64,000 nucleotides of DNA from Akkermansiaceae bacterium (GTDB lineage Bacteria > Verrucomicrobiota > Verrucomicrobiia > Verrucomicrobiales > Akkermansiaceae): assembly GCA_025354565.1 (NCBI GenBank), contig JANXMQ010000233.1:1-64000 (forward strand). The letters run 5' to 3'. The position numbers and the translations under genes were made by a program. The notes beneath the pieces are model-generated. The model made no database searches, was not told the origin of the DNA, and was given only the letters and a program-made list of their open reading frames with translations. Positions 46,420 through 55,260 of this stretch are shown piece by piece (positions within the stretch are counted from its first letter, which is position 1; each line of letters opens with the position of its first letter).

Positions 46420-46673
46420 TGTTCGTGTAAAATCCTACTGACAAGGAACAAAACTCTACTCATTCGGGGAAGTCACCCGTTTGAAATATTCGCGTTCGGA
46501 GCCGTTTACGGTGCACCCATAGCGTTGATCACAGGGAAAACGGCGTGATGACAGCCGACAAAAGCATCTGCGCTCCGATTCCCAGAGAGACGATGCCGAG
46601 GGGAAAAAAATTTCTCTAAACGATGACGAAGTTGTTCGCGTGAAATTCCACTGACAAGAAACAAATTCGCTCA
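46420..46673 (+). repeat. Imperfect direct repeat flanking an intergenic segment
   Basis: TGTTCGTGTAAAATCCTACT and onward (46420-46462) recurs as TGTTCGCGTGAAATTCCACT and onward (46633-46673), sharing ACTGACAAG and AACAAA. The copies are 213 bases apart; the second overlaps the last codon of ruvA. The segment between them (about 46463-46632) has no gene that I can support. Together with the previous gene start this leaves 288 bases without a coding region. Confidence 0.65.
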
Positions 46674-47267
46674 ACCCTGCAAGGCCCGCAAGGCCCCGCG
46701 GACCAGCGCCTCCGTGGGTGCCGTCGGGTCTGTGTCGAGCACTTTCCTAACAGCCTTGCGCGCGTCCACTTGCTTGTAGCCCAGCGCGATCAGCGCCAGC
46801 TCCGCATCCGCCGCACCCGCGCTCACCTGGCCGGCCGCCGCGTCCTGCCAGGTTTCCGTCACGCCGACTTTGTCCTTGAGTTCCAGCACGATCCGCTCGG
46901 CGGTCTTTTTCCCCACGCCCTTCAATTTCGATAAGCCCGCCACATCGCCCGCCACCACCGCCTGCTTGAAGCGCGTGACATCCATCCCGCTCAGCACCGA
47001 GACCGCCATCGTCGGCCCCACGCCGCTCACCCGGTCGATGAGCAACAGGAACACGTCCCGCTCCTCCTCGCTCGCGAAGCCGAATAATTTCTGCCCGAGT
47101 TGGCTGAAATGCAGATGCGTCCGCAAATCCACCTCCAGCCCCTCCGCCGCGTGCAGACGGTCGAAGGTCGAGAGCGGGATGAAAACCTCATAACCCACCC
47201 CATGCACATCCACCACCAGACGGTTCGGATACGCCTCGATCACCTTGCCCCGCAGTCTCGCTATCAT
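46671..47267 (-). CDS. ruvA: Holliday junction branch migration protein RuvA
   Basis: DNA-binding part of the RuvAB(C) complex. 198 residues: N-terminal OB fold (1-65; MIARLRGKVIEAYPNRLVVDVHGVGYEV), two helix-hairpin-helix motifs (RVSGVGPTMAV near 78 and KLKGVGKKTAERIV near 112), a flexible Ala-rich linker, and the C-terminal domain that contacts RuvB (ELALIALGYKQVDARKAV). No ruvB or ruvC is in the window. Confidence 0.95.
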   Translation of the reverse strand: MIARLRGKVIEAYPNRLVVDVHGVGYEVFIPLSTFDRLHAAEGLEVDLRTHLHFSQLGQKLFGFASEEERDVFLLLIDRVSGVGPTMAVSVLSGMDVTRFKQAVVAGDVAGLSKLKGVGKKTAERIVLELKDKVGVTETWQDAAAGQVSAGAADAELALIALGYKQVDARKAVRKVLDTDPTAPTEALVRGALRALQG

Positions 47268-47356
47268 GAAAACCAGCTTGCCCGTGCCGCCTCTCCCGTC
47301 AATGCCCGTCTCCCGCAGACTGCGGATTTTCAGTCTTCCTTCTCGACGAGGCTGGA

Positions 47357-47521
47357 GTGGCGACGATTTCCGACGAAGCGAAAGCGGAAGCCCTGGCGGC
47401 CGTCGCGTTCGCGGAAAATGGCGCGGTTCCCACGGTCTCTGACATCAGCACCGACATTTATTGGGAATCCGACCACGCGACGGAAAGCTCGGAGACCGGA
47501 CGGCATTTTTTCGACGAGTGA
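47357..47521 (+). CDS. Possible small acidic protein
   Basis: 54 residues from a GTG (VATISDEAKAEALAAVAFAE start), acidic and Ala-rich, ending HFFDE. The frame continues open upstream to 47274 without an ATG. Of the overlapping frames here, this one has the G/C-ending third positions and amino-acid composition expected for a real protein. GAGG about 10 bases upstream could bind the ribosome. No family recognised, and it may be a decayed gene end. Confidence 0.3.
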   Translation: MATISDEAKAEALAAVAFAENGAVPTVSDISTDIYWESDHATESSETGRHFFDE

Positions 47522-47532
47522 TGTGAGGCATG

Positions 47533-47610
47533 AGGAGCAGGGACCTTGTTGTCCCTTCTTCCTCTTTTCGTCCCGATGAATAAAGATGCGACAATAAGGT
47601 CGCGGCTCCT
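47533..47610. repeat. REP-like inverted repeat element, copy 2
   Basis: Left arm AGGAGCAGGGACCTTGTTGT... (47533-47555) matches the right arm of copy 1 (125-146) in reverse complement. Right arm GCGACAATAAGGTCGCGGCT... (47588-47610) matches its left arm. So the whole element is the inverse of copy 1. The middle differs in sequence but is Py-rich in both (CTCTTTTC shared). It lies just upstream of the spermidine-synthase-like gene. Confidence 0.75.
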
Positions 47611-47633
47611 TGCGGCCGCAGCTACGTTCACGA

Positions 47634-48404
47634 ATGAAGCCGCTGTTTGAAGAACTGGATTTCCGTCCGACGCCGATTGGCGATCTGATCCTGCGCCGGA
47701 GGCGGATGGCGATGTTGGATGATCTAATCGTTTATGAAGTGCTGTTAGGAAATGGCTATCTGATGTCCAGCTTGTTTCATGAAGTGGAGGAAGCGCTGGC
47801 GGATCTGGGCTTGGCGGCGGTGGTGGGGGATAAGCTCGACGTGGTCGTCGGCGGGCTGGGGCTTGGTTATACGGCGGTCGCGGCGCTGAGGGATATGCGG
47901 GTGGCGGAGCTGCTGGTGGTGGATGTGATGCAGCCGGTGATCGAGTGGCATGAAAAAGGGCTGGTGCCGTTAGGTAATGTTCTAACGGGCGATGCGCGCT
48001 GCCGATTGATCCATGGGGACTTCTTCGCGCTGGCCGCCGCGCCGGAGATTGGGTTTGACGCGGAATCGTCGGGACGGAAATTTCATGCGGTGTTACTGGA
48101 CATCGATCACTCGCCGCGAAATCTGTTGGATGAGCGGAATGGAATGTTTTATAGCGCGGACGGGTTGCAAAAACTGGCGGAGCAACTATTGTCGGGCGGG
48201 GTGTTCGCCCTGTGGTCGGACGATCCGCCGGATGAGGATTTCATGGCGCGGCTGCGGGAGGTCTTCGCGGAGACGCGGGCGGAGGTGGTAAAATTCCCGA
48301 ATCCACTGCTGGGCAAGGACTCGGCAAGCACGGTGTATGTGGCGCGGAACACTAAACTCGCACCCAACGGCCCGCCGTCGGTTGCGCCCCTTCACGTTTT
48401 CTAG
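47634..48404 (+). CDS. Spermidine-synthase-like methyltransferase-fold protein
   Basis: 256 residues with a Rossmann-type nucleotide-binding core: DVVVGGLGLGYTA (about 70-82), VVDVMQPVIEWHE, GDARCRLIHGDFF and FHAVLLDIDHSPRN, the pattern of polyamine aminopropyltransferase relatives. It starts at ATG 47634 (MKPLFEELDF). The polyamine gatekeeper residues are not complete (the DxD site reads DID), so it may act on another substrate or as a plain SAM-dependent enzyme. The gene is monocistronic after a REP-like element. Confidence 0.75.
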   Translation: MKPLFEELDFRPTPIGDLILRRRRMAMLDDLIVYEVLLGNGYLMSSLFHEVEEALADLGLAAVVGDKLDVVVGGLGLGYTAVAALRDMRVAELLVVDVMQPVIEWHEKGLVPLGNVLTGDARCRLIHGDFFALAAAPEIGFDAESSGRKFHAVLLDIDHSPRNLLDERNGMFYSADGLQKLAEQLLSGGVFALWSDDPPDEDFMARLREVFAETRAEVVKFPNPLLGKDSASTVYVARNTKLAPNGPPSVAPLHVF

Positions 48405-48406
48405 AA

Positions 48407-49219
48407 TCAAATTTCCGCCACAGGCTTCCGCATGTTTTTAGCACGGGCCCGGAGATTCAGCATCTCCACCGATAGCGAGAAGACCATGGAGAAATAGATG
48501 TAGCCCTTCGAAATTTGGAAGTGCACCCCTTCCGCCATCAGCGCGGTGCCGATCATGATCAGGAACGACAGCGCCAGCATTTTCACCGAGGGATGACGCG
48601 AGATGAAATCACCGATCGCTCCCGAGGCCAGCATCATCACGCCAATGGAAATCACCACCGCCACCATCATCAGCGAGACGCGGCTGGGATCATTCACCAT
48701 GCCGACGGCGGTGATCACTGAGTCTAACGAGAAAATGATGTCAATCATCGCGATCTGGAGCAGCAGGCCGACGAAGCTGTTAGCTTCTCGCGAGGTGGCT
48801 TGGTCCGCGCCGCGGCCTTCCAGATTGTGGTGGATTTCCTTGGTGGATTTCTTCACCAGGAAAAATCCGCCACCTAGCAGAATCAGATCCTTGAGGGAAA
48901 TGCCAAGCACCCCCGCGTGATCCGCCGCGCTTGGCATCATGTCCCACAACGAGGGGTGGATCGGCAATTGAAAGAGCGCGTCCTGCATGCTCATGATCCA
49001 GGTGATAGAAAGTAACAGAATCATCCGCGCCACCATCGCCAGGCCCAATCCCATCAGCCGTCCCTGCTTGCGTTTCGCCGGCGGCAGGCGGTCCACGAGG
49101 ATGGAAATGAAGACGATGTTGTCGATGCCGAGCACGATTTCCAGCACCGTCAGGGTGAACAACGCGCCCCAGGCTTGGGGATCGGCGAGCCAGTTGAATT
49201 CAAGAATGGAAGCAATCAT
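48407..49219 (-). CDS. TerC-family integral membrane protein
   Basis: 270 residues, seven membrane segments, with the conserved family features: LEIVLGIDNIVFISIL near residue 30 and a second acidic segment MIDIIFSLDSVITAVGM near residue 155. TerC-family proteins have been tied to metal ion (manganese) efflux and to tellurite resistance in other bacteria. Its start overlaps the sufE stop (ATGA), so it is translationally coupled with sufE. Confidence 0.9.
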   Translation of the reverse strand: MIASILEFNWLADPQAWGALFTLTVLEIVLGIDNIVFISILVDRLPPAKRKQGRLMGLGLAMVARMILLLSITWIMSMQDALFQLPIHPSLWDMMPSAADHAGVLGISLKDLILLGGGFFLVKKSTKEIHHNLEGRGADQATSREANSFVGLLLQIAMIDIIFSLDSVITAVGMVNDPSRVSLMMVAVVISIGVMMLASGAIGDFISRHPSVKMLALSFLIMIGTALMAEGVHFQISKGYIYFSMVFSLSVEMLNLRARAKNMRKPVAEI

Positions 49220-49635
49220 GGGCGGGAAGCAAATTCGAGCGCACGTTGTTTCATCTGGTTTGCCATCAAATTCAAGGCATTTGCCCGCGTCGGCGCGAGA
49301 TGTTCTTTCAAGCCGGTACGGTCGATGAAGCTCAGGTCTGCGGTTAGAATGTCATCCGGGGCTTCGCCATCCAGCACTTTCACGAACAGCGCGATCATGC
49401 CCTTGGTGATGAGCGAATCCGAATCCGCGAAATAGCGGACCACGCCATTTTCCACCGCCGCATCCAGCCAGACTTGCGATTGGCAGCCCTTGATCAGATG
49501 CGCCGGGGCCTTCGCCGCCGGGTCCATCGGTGCCAGCTTTTTTCCGAGGCTGATCACGTATTCATAACGCTCCGTCCAGTCTTGGAAAAATCCGAGTTCC
49601 TCGATCAGAAGGTCTTGTTTCTCTGCGATGCTCAT
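49216..49635 (-). CDS. sufE: SufE-family cysteine desulfurase sulfur acceptor
   Basis: 139 residues from ATG 49635. The active cysteine is C51 in HLIKGCQSQVW, the same position as in E. coli SufE, where it accepts persulfide sulfur from SufS for Fe-S cluster assembly. The ADSDSLITKGMIALFVKVL segment and RANALNLM near the end fit the family. No other suf genes are next to it; it pairs with terC in an overlapping two-gene unit. An in-frame extension to 49674 is less likely. Confidence 0.93.
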   Translation of the reverse strand: MSIAEKQDLLIEELGFFQDWTERYEYVISLGKKLAPMDPAAKAPAHLIKGCQSQVWLDAAVENGVVRYFADSDSLITKGMIALFVKVLDGEAPDDILTADLSFIDRTGLKEHLAPTRANALNLMANQMKQRALEFASRP

Positions 49636-49680
49636 ATCCGGCGGCAGTGGAGCGCGGGAAACGCCCCGCCGCAAGCCGGA

Positions 49681-50697
49681 TCAAGTCGCCGGGGCGAGTC
49701 TTTGCAGGAGGAGGGCGGAAATGAAGGCGAGGGGAGGGATGATCAGGCTGGCCACCGCCAATGACTTTGCTCCTTCACGAGAGTCGTGCATGTACGTCAT
49801 CGCCACCGGCAGCAGCACCATCCAATCCACTAACGGAATCCCCGCGAGCAGGCCTGATACGAGTTTAGGCACCGGATTCCGCCAAAATCTCAGGCAGAAA
49901 CCTGTCCACGTTAGATAAGCTAAAGCGCCCCAGATGCTTGTAAGTCGATCGAGAAAAAAGATCCTGTTTCCCATTGCCAGCGATACCGCCGTGATCAACA
50001 AAAGTCCCCGCGACATCACCGCGACTCGCATTGGTGGGTTCGCCATTGATTCATATCGCGCACTCAGCGAAAGCCCCATGATGTAGGCAAATAGCCCGCA
50101 AGCGACCGGGCCTATCATCAGGACCGTGTCGATCGAATCCACCTTAGGCAAGAGCGCTAGATAGCCCATTATCGGTAGCAAAGCCCGGCACATTCCCATC
50201 GGCAATACCGCCCACGCACTCCGCTTGTGCCACACCGTGTAAACAATGATCCAAAAAACAATTCCTCCGGCCACCAGACAGCTCCGCAAATTCACGGCTC
50301 CTGCTAGGGCGACTCCCGCTCCCATCAAGCAGACTGCGAGACTGGCATAAATGCGTGGCGGGAATAATCCACTTGGTAGCGCCCGCTCCGAACGATGCTC
50401 CTCATCCCACCCTCGATCCATCCAATCATTGAAGAAATTCCCCCCGATGTAGAGCAGTACTCCAGCAACTGCTAGAAATCCCCCGCTGATCCAAGATTCG
50501 CTTGGCGTCCTCTCGTTCGCATAGAACGTCATAATGGATCCTAACGCCACTCCCACCCAAACATTACTCACCACGCTCGGCACGTTCGCCACTCTCGCCG
50601 TGGCGAGTAACGCGTAGATTTTCCCAGAGCGATTCATCGGCGGCCAGCATGACTTGAAATCTCCGGACGGCCAAAAGAAAATCCGCCGTTTTCCCAT
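49681..50697 (-). CDS. UbiA-family prenyltransferase
   Basis: 338 residues from ATG 50697 (MGKRRIFFWPSG), eight or nine membrane segments. The first Asp-rich motif is complete (NDWMDRGWDEEHR, the N-D-x-x-D-x-x-x-D pattern). The second is degenerate (SLSARYESM instead of D-x-x-x-D), so it differs from the ubiquinone and menaquinone enzymes. Possible substrates include quinone, heme or other aromatic precursors. The frame extends to 50961, but that would overlap the divergent esterase gene. Confidence 0.8.
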   Translation of the reverse strand: MGKRRIFFWPSGDFKSCWPPMNRSGKIYALLATARVANVPSVVSNVWVGVALGSIMTFYANERTPSESWISGGFLAVAGVLLYIGGNFFNDWMDRGWDEEHRSERALPSGLFPPRIYASLAVCLMGAGVALAGAVNLRSCLVAGGIVFWIIVYTVWHKRSAWAVLPMGMCRALLPIMGYLALLPKVDSIDTVLMIGPVACGLFAYIMGLSLSARYESMANPPMRVAVMSRGLLLITAVSLAMGNRIFFLDRLTSIWGALAYLTWTGFCLRFWRNPVPKLVSGLLAGIPLVDWMVLLPVAMTYMHDSREGAKSLAVASLIIPPLAFISALLLQRLAPAT

Positions 50698-50736
50698 GAT
50701 AGCCTCCGCTTGATCCGCCAGTAAACTCCCGTTCCC

Positions 50737-52701
50737 ATGCGCCTTCCATCCGCTATCATCGCGTTCGCCCTCACCGCAAGTGCTTACGCTCAAAACCCAC
50801 CGTCGAAAATTCCGCCCACCGGCATCGCCATACCCGAGGCCGACCGCGCAGAACTCACCACCGGAGCCGCCGCCCTCGCCGCTGAGATCCAAGCCCTTGC
50901 CAGCAATCTGGCCAAGGAACCCCGCCTCCTGGCCCTCCTTCCCGACGTGGAAATTTTCCACAAAGCCGTCGCTTGGTCACTAGCCGATAACACCCTTTAC
51001 TCGCCGCAGGAAATCAAGACGGCCAAGCACCTCCTCGCCGAGGGTCATGATCGCGCCAAACAGCTCGCGGAGCACCATGCGCCATGGCTTAAGGCGACTG
51101 GTCTCATTGTCCGTGGCTATCGCTCGAAGCTCGATAACTCCATCCAACCTTACGGCCTTGACGTCCCGGCCGATCTCGATCTTACCAAGCCCGCGCCACT
51201 GATGGTCTGGCTTCTCGGGCGTGGGGAAAAACGGACCGAACTTGCGTTCCTCGCCGAGCGTGAGGCCGGTCCGCCGCAACTCACACCGAAGAACACCATT
51301 TTCCTGATCCCCTATGGCCGCTTTTGCAACGCTACCAAATTCGCTGGGGAAGCCGATGTCATGGAAGCCCTCGCCGCCACCCGCGCCCTCTATCCCATCG
51401 ACGCATGTCGCATCGCCGTCGCCGGTTTCTCGATGGGCGGCGGCAGCGTCTGGCACCTCGCCACCCATTACCCGGGCCTCTGGTGTGCCGCCTCGCCCGG
51501 AGCTGGCTTCGCGGAAACTCCCATTTTCACCAAGGCGGACGCTCCCGGCAAAGCGCCCCGCCCCGCATGGGAACAAACCCTCTGGCTGCAATACGAGGCC
51601 ACCGGCATTTGTGCCAATCTATTCAATGTGCCCACCCTTGCCTATGCCGGGGAAATCGACGCGCAAAAGGAAGCCTCGGATCTGATGGAGGCGGCGATGG
51701 CCAAACAAGGACTCGCGCTCGAACGTTTCATCGGTCCGGCCACCGCCCACAAATACGAACCCGAGGCCAAAACCAAACTCACCACCCGGCTCGAAACCCT
51801 CATCGCCACCGGTCGGCCTGCCATGCCTCAGGAAATCCGCTTTTCCACCTATACCCTGCGCTACGCCGAGTCCGCCTGGATCCGCATCGAGGGGATGGAA
51901 AAACATTGGGAACGCGCCGATGTCCACGCCAAGTTCAACGACGACAAAACCCTCACCGTCGGAACGAAAAACGTCACCGCCCTCCACTTCGATTTCTTGG
52001 CCCTCTTGCAGCTCAAGCCCGCGCGTTCGCTTCCCACTCATCTCACCCTCGATGGCCAGCCCCTCGTGGTCCCTGGCTATGATAAACCCGTCCTCTTGCT
52101 AGAAAAAACCGCCGGGAAATGGGCCGTCGGAAACCACCCCGCAGCCATGGCCAAACGTCCCGGCCTCACCGGTCCCGTCGATGACGCCTTCGTGGATGCC
52201 TTCGTTTTTGTCCGCCCCACCGGCCAGCCACTCAATCCAGCGCTTGGTCATTGGGTGAACAGCGAACTCTCCTCCGCCCGCCAGCTCTGGCATGACGTTT
52301 TCCGTGGCGACCTCCCCATCATCGACGATACAGCCATCTCTGCCGCTGACATCGCTAACAAAAACCTCATCCTTTGGGGAGATCCATCCTCCAACCGCGT
52401 AATCGCCAAAATCCTCCCCAAGCTCCCGCTCCAATGGGATGGCAAAAATCTAACTTTCCGTGGCCAGACCTACTCCGCCGCCGACCACACGCCCATCCTC
52501 ATTTTTCCCAACCCGCTCAACCCGCGCCACTACATTGTCATCAACAGCGGCCTCGATTTCCGCGCCGACGGCTACGGCAACAACGCCCTCCAAACACCCA
52601 AACTCCCTGACTGGGCCATCATTGACCTAACCGTCCCGCCCGACGCTCGCTGGCCCGGTAAAATCGCGGCCGCCGGCTTCTTCGATGAGGCTTGGAAATA
52701 G
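50737..52701 (+). CDS. Secreted alpha/beta hydrolase (esterase or peptidase-like)
   Basis: 654 residues with a signal peptide (MRLPSAIIAFALTASAYA). A helical N-terminal part (about 40-130) is followed by an alpha/beta hydrolase domain (about 135-375): strand and oxyanion-type segment PLMVWLLGRGEK, nucleophile elbow GFSMGGG with the catalytic serine, and later an acidic residue in YAGEIDAQKE and a histidine in ATAHKYEP. The C-terminal 270 residues are beta-rich (Leu/Val, with IVINSGLDFRAD near the end) and resemble the prolyl-oligopeptidase-like esterases of verrucomicrobial polysaccharide degraders. Substrate unknown. Confidence 0.82.
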   Translation: MRLPSAIIAFALTASAYAQNPPSKIPPTGIAIPEADRAELTTGAAALAAEIQALASNLAKEPRLLALLPDVEIFHKAVAWSLADNTLYSPQEIKTAKHLLAEGHDRAKQLAEHHAPWLKATGLIVRGYRSKLDNSIQPYGLDVPADLDLTKPAPLMVWLLGRGEKRTELAFLAEREAGPPQLTPKNTIFLIPYGRFCNATKFAGEADVMEALAATRALYPIDACRIAVAGFSMGGGSVWHLATHYPGLWCAASPGAGFAETPIFTKADAPGKAPRPAWEQTLWLQYEATGICANLFNVPTLAYAGEIDAQKEASDLMEAAMAKQGLALERFIGPATAHKYEPEAKTKLTTRLETLIATGRPAMPQEIRFSTYTLRYAESAWIRIEGMEKHWERADVHAKFNDDKTLTVGTKNVTALHFDFLALLQLKPARSLPTHLTLDGQPLVVPGYDKPVLLLEKTAGKWAVGNHPAAMAKRPGLTGPVDDAFVDAFVFVRPTGQPLNPALGHWVNSELSSARQLWHDVFRGDLPIIDDTAISAADIANKNLILWGDPSSNRVIAKILPKLPLQWDGKNLTFRGQTYSAADHTPILIFPNPLNPRHYIVINSGLDFRADGYGNNALQTPKLPDWAIIDLTVPPDARWPGKIAAAGFFDEAWK

Positions 52702-52793
52702 ATGCCTTTTCCCAAAACGCAGCCGCGGACTCCGGCCACTCTTCATCGCTCAAGAACCGACTGAAGTTGCTGACTACTCTGCTCAGCCGTCAC

Positions 52794-53540
52794 TCACCTT
52801 GGTCCTGGCTTCAGCCCGCCGCCCCACCAGATTTGCTCGAAGTCGTTGGGTGGCTTTTCTGCCTGGCGGATCAAGCCGTCGGCGGTCATGGCGAACCAGG
52901 GTTGAATTTCGCCACCAAGGGATTCGATCACTTGTCCGGTCCAGATATTGCAGACTCGAGGGACGAAATAATGGTGGCGAGATTCTAGCAGGACGCCGCC
53001 GCCCCAGCTAGATGTGCCCGCGATGATCGGGCGGCCGTCGGCACCGTGGGTGCTGCAATCGTTGAGGAAAGCGGCGAGATCTTTGCCTCGGTCGCGGGCG
53101 ACGAGTTTCCGCCAGATCCGCTGGTTGGGGCAGACTTCGGCTACGTTCCAATTCGCCGGGATCAACTCCATCACTGAGGGCGAGGGGGTGAAAAGGGCGC
53201 AGAAAAATTTCCAGGGCGAGTGCAGGCCCTTTTCCACGTAGGCCGTCCGGTTGCCCCAACTGAGGGTGACGTATTTCGGCTGGCCAAAGCCTGCGGGCGG
53301 GATGAAGCCAGACGCGAGCAACCAGTCGTAGGGGAAAACCATGCCAGTGTGGAAGTCGTCGGCGATCAACCAGACCAGTACATCGGGATCCGGTTGTCCC
53401 TTGGCGACGCTGGCAAGGGGTGTTCTAACATGTTCTCGATAAGTCACGGTCGGCGTATCCGGCAGGCGGATGCCGCATGAGGATAGCGCCGCTGCGAGTC
53501 CCAGCGCCGCGAGTTTTCCGCTAAACCGGGGATGCTCCAT
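52794..53540 (-). CDS. DUF2459-like lipoprotein
   Basis: 248 residues. A signal peptide ends in a lipobox, LSSC, near residue 22, so an outer-membrane or inner-membrane lipoprotein is expected. The core HTGMVFPYDWLL and SWGNRTAYVEKG resembles the DUF2459 family (uncharacterised, sometimes near urease genes). Later segments NDCSTHGADGRPIIAG and ESRHHYFVPRVCNIWTG hold conserved-looking Cys, His and Asp. It is followed at once by ppnP on the same strand (1-base overlap). Confidence 0.7.
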   Translation of the reverse strand: MEHPRFSGKLAALGLAAALSSCGIRLPDTPTVTYREHVRTPLASVAKGQPDPDVLVWLIADDFHTGMVFPYDWLLASGFIPPAGFGQPKYVTLSWGNRTAYVEKGLHSPWKFFCALFTPSPSVMELIPANWNVAEVCPNQRIWRKLVARDRGKDLAAFLNDCSTHGADGRPIIAGTSSWGGGVLLESRHHYFVPRVCNIWTGQVIESLGGEIQPWFAMTADGLIRQAEKPPNDFEQIWWGGGLKPGPR

Positions 53541-53860
53541 CAGTGCGGCAGGAACGAGCAGATGTATTCGCAGATACCGTCGGGCACCTTGATGGTGAAA
53601 CCGCTGTTGCCCGCGACCTCAAAGGCCGTTCCCGCCTCGATCACGAGCAGGTCGGTATCTCCATCAAGGACGACCTCGCAGCTCCCGGCGATGATTTCCA
53701 TGCGTTCCGGGGCGGCGGTGCCGAAGTGGAACTTGCCGGGATAGATCAGCCCGAGCGTCTTCTTGGTGCCGTCTGCAAAATGGACGGTGTGGGAGACGAC
53801 GCGGCCGTCGAAATAAACATTGGCCTTGGAATCAACGGTGACGTTAGAGAATGAAGACAT
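53540..53860 (-). CDS. ppnP: Pyrimidine/purine nucleoside phosphorylase
   Basis: 106 residues of the DUF1255/YaiE type. It is all-beta cupin-like: ANVYFDGRVVSHTVHF, KTLGLIYPGKFHFGT, APERMEIIAGSCEV and GTAFEVAGNSGF are the family's conserved segments. E. coli PpnP phosphorolyses several nucleosides. The window thus holds two nucleoside phosphorylases of unrelated fold, this one and the purine type at 426. Confidence 0.93.
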   Translation of the reverse strand: MSSFSNVTVDSKANVYFDGRVVSHTVHFADGTKKTLGLIYPGKFHFGTAAPERMEIIAGSCEVVLDGDTDLLVIEAGTAFEVAGNSGFTIKVPDGICEYICSFLPH

Positions 53861-53891
53861 TGAATTTCAGTTAGTAGTTAGATGTTAAAAG

Positions 53892-54359
53892 TTATTCGGT
53901 TGGTAGGCCGCTTTCCTTCCACGCATCCCAACCGCCGGAGAGGACCGAACTGGAATAACCGAAATCGGCCAGATGGGTCGCGACCGTCCGGGCATCCGGG
54001 CAGAGTAGGTTCGTGCAATACACGACGATGGTTTTTCCTGCTGCGTGTGCGGCTTTGATTTCCCCCTCGCGGGCGGCGATCTGGGTGTCGCAATGCGGCT
54101 TGGGCAAACTGATGGCCCCGGCGATGTGGCCGAGACCGTAGAAAAATCCGGGCCGTGCATCAAAGAGTAATACCTTGCCGGATTGTTGCAGAGCGAACAG
54201 ATCGGTTAGGGAAAGCGACGTGACCTTGCCCCGGCCATTCATTAGCACCGGTTTTTTGACTGCGACCGCAGTGGCGTGATTTTCAGGCGCGGGTTGGGCG
54301 CATGAGGCGATCACGAGCGTGCTTGCGATGGCGAAGAGGCAGGACCGGCGGCGGGTCAT
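53892..54359 (-). CDS. Rhodanese-domain lipoprotein
   Basis: 155 residues. A signal peptide ends in a lipobox, VIASC, near residue 20. A single rhodanese domain follows (about 45-150) with VLLFDARPGFFYGLGHIAGA, the active-site loop VVYCTNLLCPDA (cysteine at the start of the loop) and GYSSSVLSGGWDAW. It is probably a periplasmic sulfurtransferase. The start overlaps the stop of the FKBP gene by four bases (ATGA), so the two are coupled. Confidence 0.88.
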   Translation of the reverse strand: MTRRRSCLFAIASTLVIASCAQPAPENHATAVAVKKPVLMNGRGKVTSLSLTDLFALQQSGKVLLFDARPGFFYGLGHIAGAISLPKPHCDTQIAAREGEIKAAHAAGKTIVVYCTNLLCPDARTVATHLADFGYSSSVLSGGWDAWKESGLPTE

Positions 54360-55204
54360 TTGGCGATCTTGAGAAGCTCCACGTCGAAGACCAGAGTGCC
54401 AGCGGGGGTTCCTGGAGGCGGGCTGTCACCATAGGCGAGCTTGCCGGGAATCCAGAGCCGGCGTTTTTCCCCGACGACCATGAGTTGCACACCCTCGGTC
54501 CAGCCGGGGATGACTCGGTTGAGCGGGAAGGTCGCTGGCTGGTCGTGTAGAACCGAGCTGTCGAAGAGTTTGCCGTCGGTGGTCCAGCCGGAGTAATTGA
54601 CGGTGACTTGGTCGGTTGGTTTCGGGTGCTCGCTGCCGGTGCCCTTGGTGATCACGCGTGAGGCGATGCCGGAGGCGGTTTTCTCGGCACTTTCAGGCGC
54701 GGCGGCCACGTCTTCCGGCACGGCGGGTGGCTTGGGAGCGGCTTTGATACCGAGCAACTCGACATCGAAGACCAGCAAGCCACCGGGCCGCCCACCACCG
54801 GGATTTTCACCGTAAGCGAGGTTTGCAGGAATCCAGAAGCGGCGCTTTTCACCTTCCACCATGAGTTGCAGACCCTCGGTCCAGCCTTTGATGACGCCAT
54901 TGAGCGGGAAACTGGTGGGTTGGCCGCGTTGGACTGAGCTGTCGAAGAGTTTGCCATCGGTCGTCCAGCCGGAGTAATGCACTGTCACGGTATCGGCGGC
55001 TGCGGGTTTGTGTTCGCCTTTGCCGGCTTGGAGGACTTTGGAGGCGAGGCCGGATGGGGTTTTAGCCGCGTCGGCAGGTGCGGCTTTGACGTCGGGTGGA
55101 GTTTCGGGCATGGCGGGTTCGGCGTGGACAGTGGTGGAAATGGCCAGCGCCAGTCCAAGTGCGGACGGGATGATGGCGTGCAGGGATTTCGTGATGAAAT
55201 TCAT
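54356..55204 (-). CDS. Tandem FKBP-type peptidyl-prolyl isomerase
   Basis: 282 residues from ATG 55204. A signal peptide (MNFITKSLHAIIPSALGLALAISTTVHA) is followed by two FKBP domains (about 50-155 and 175-280). Each has VxVHYSGWTTDGKLFDSSV-type openings, then a GWTEGxQLM core, GEKRRxWIP, LAYG and LVFDVELL. The two are closely similar even at DNA level, so the gene is an internal duplication. A longer start at 55264 adds 20 residues without signal character. Periplasmic folding helper; coupled to the rhodanese gene. Confidence 0.92.
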   Translation of the reverse strand: MNFITKSLHAIIPSALGLALAISTTVHAEPAMPETPPDVKAAPADAAKTPSGLASKVLQAGKGEHKPAAADTVTVHYSGWTTDGKLFDSSVQRGQPTSFPLNGVIKGWTEGLQLMVEGEKRRFWIPANLAYGENPGGGRPGGLLVFDVELLGIKAAPKPPAVPEDVAAAPESAEKTASGIASRVITKGTGSEHPKPTDQVTVNYSGWTTDGKLFDSSVLHDQPATFPLNRVIPGWTEGVQLMVVGEKRRLWIPGKLAYGDSPPPGTPAGTLVFDVELLKIAK

Positions 55205-55260
55205 CCGCGAAAACTCGACGGATCGGGCGAGCGTGTCAATCCCGGGAATCGGGAGAAATT

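Larger units (their letters stand above)
47268..47633. other. Intergenic stretch between ruvA and the spermidine-synthase-like gene
   Basis: 366 bases between divergent genes. It contains a possible small gene (47357-47521) and REP-like element copy 2 (47533-47610), both listed separately. The first 90 bases are open in several frames but match no protein that I know. Confidence 0.55.
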
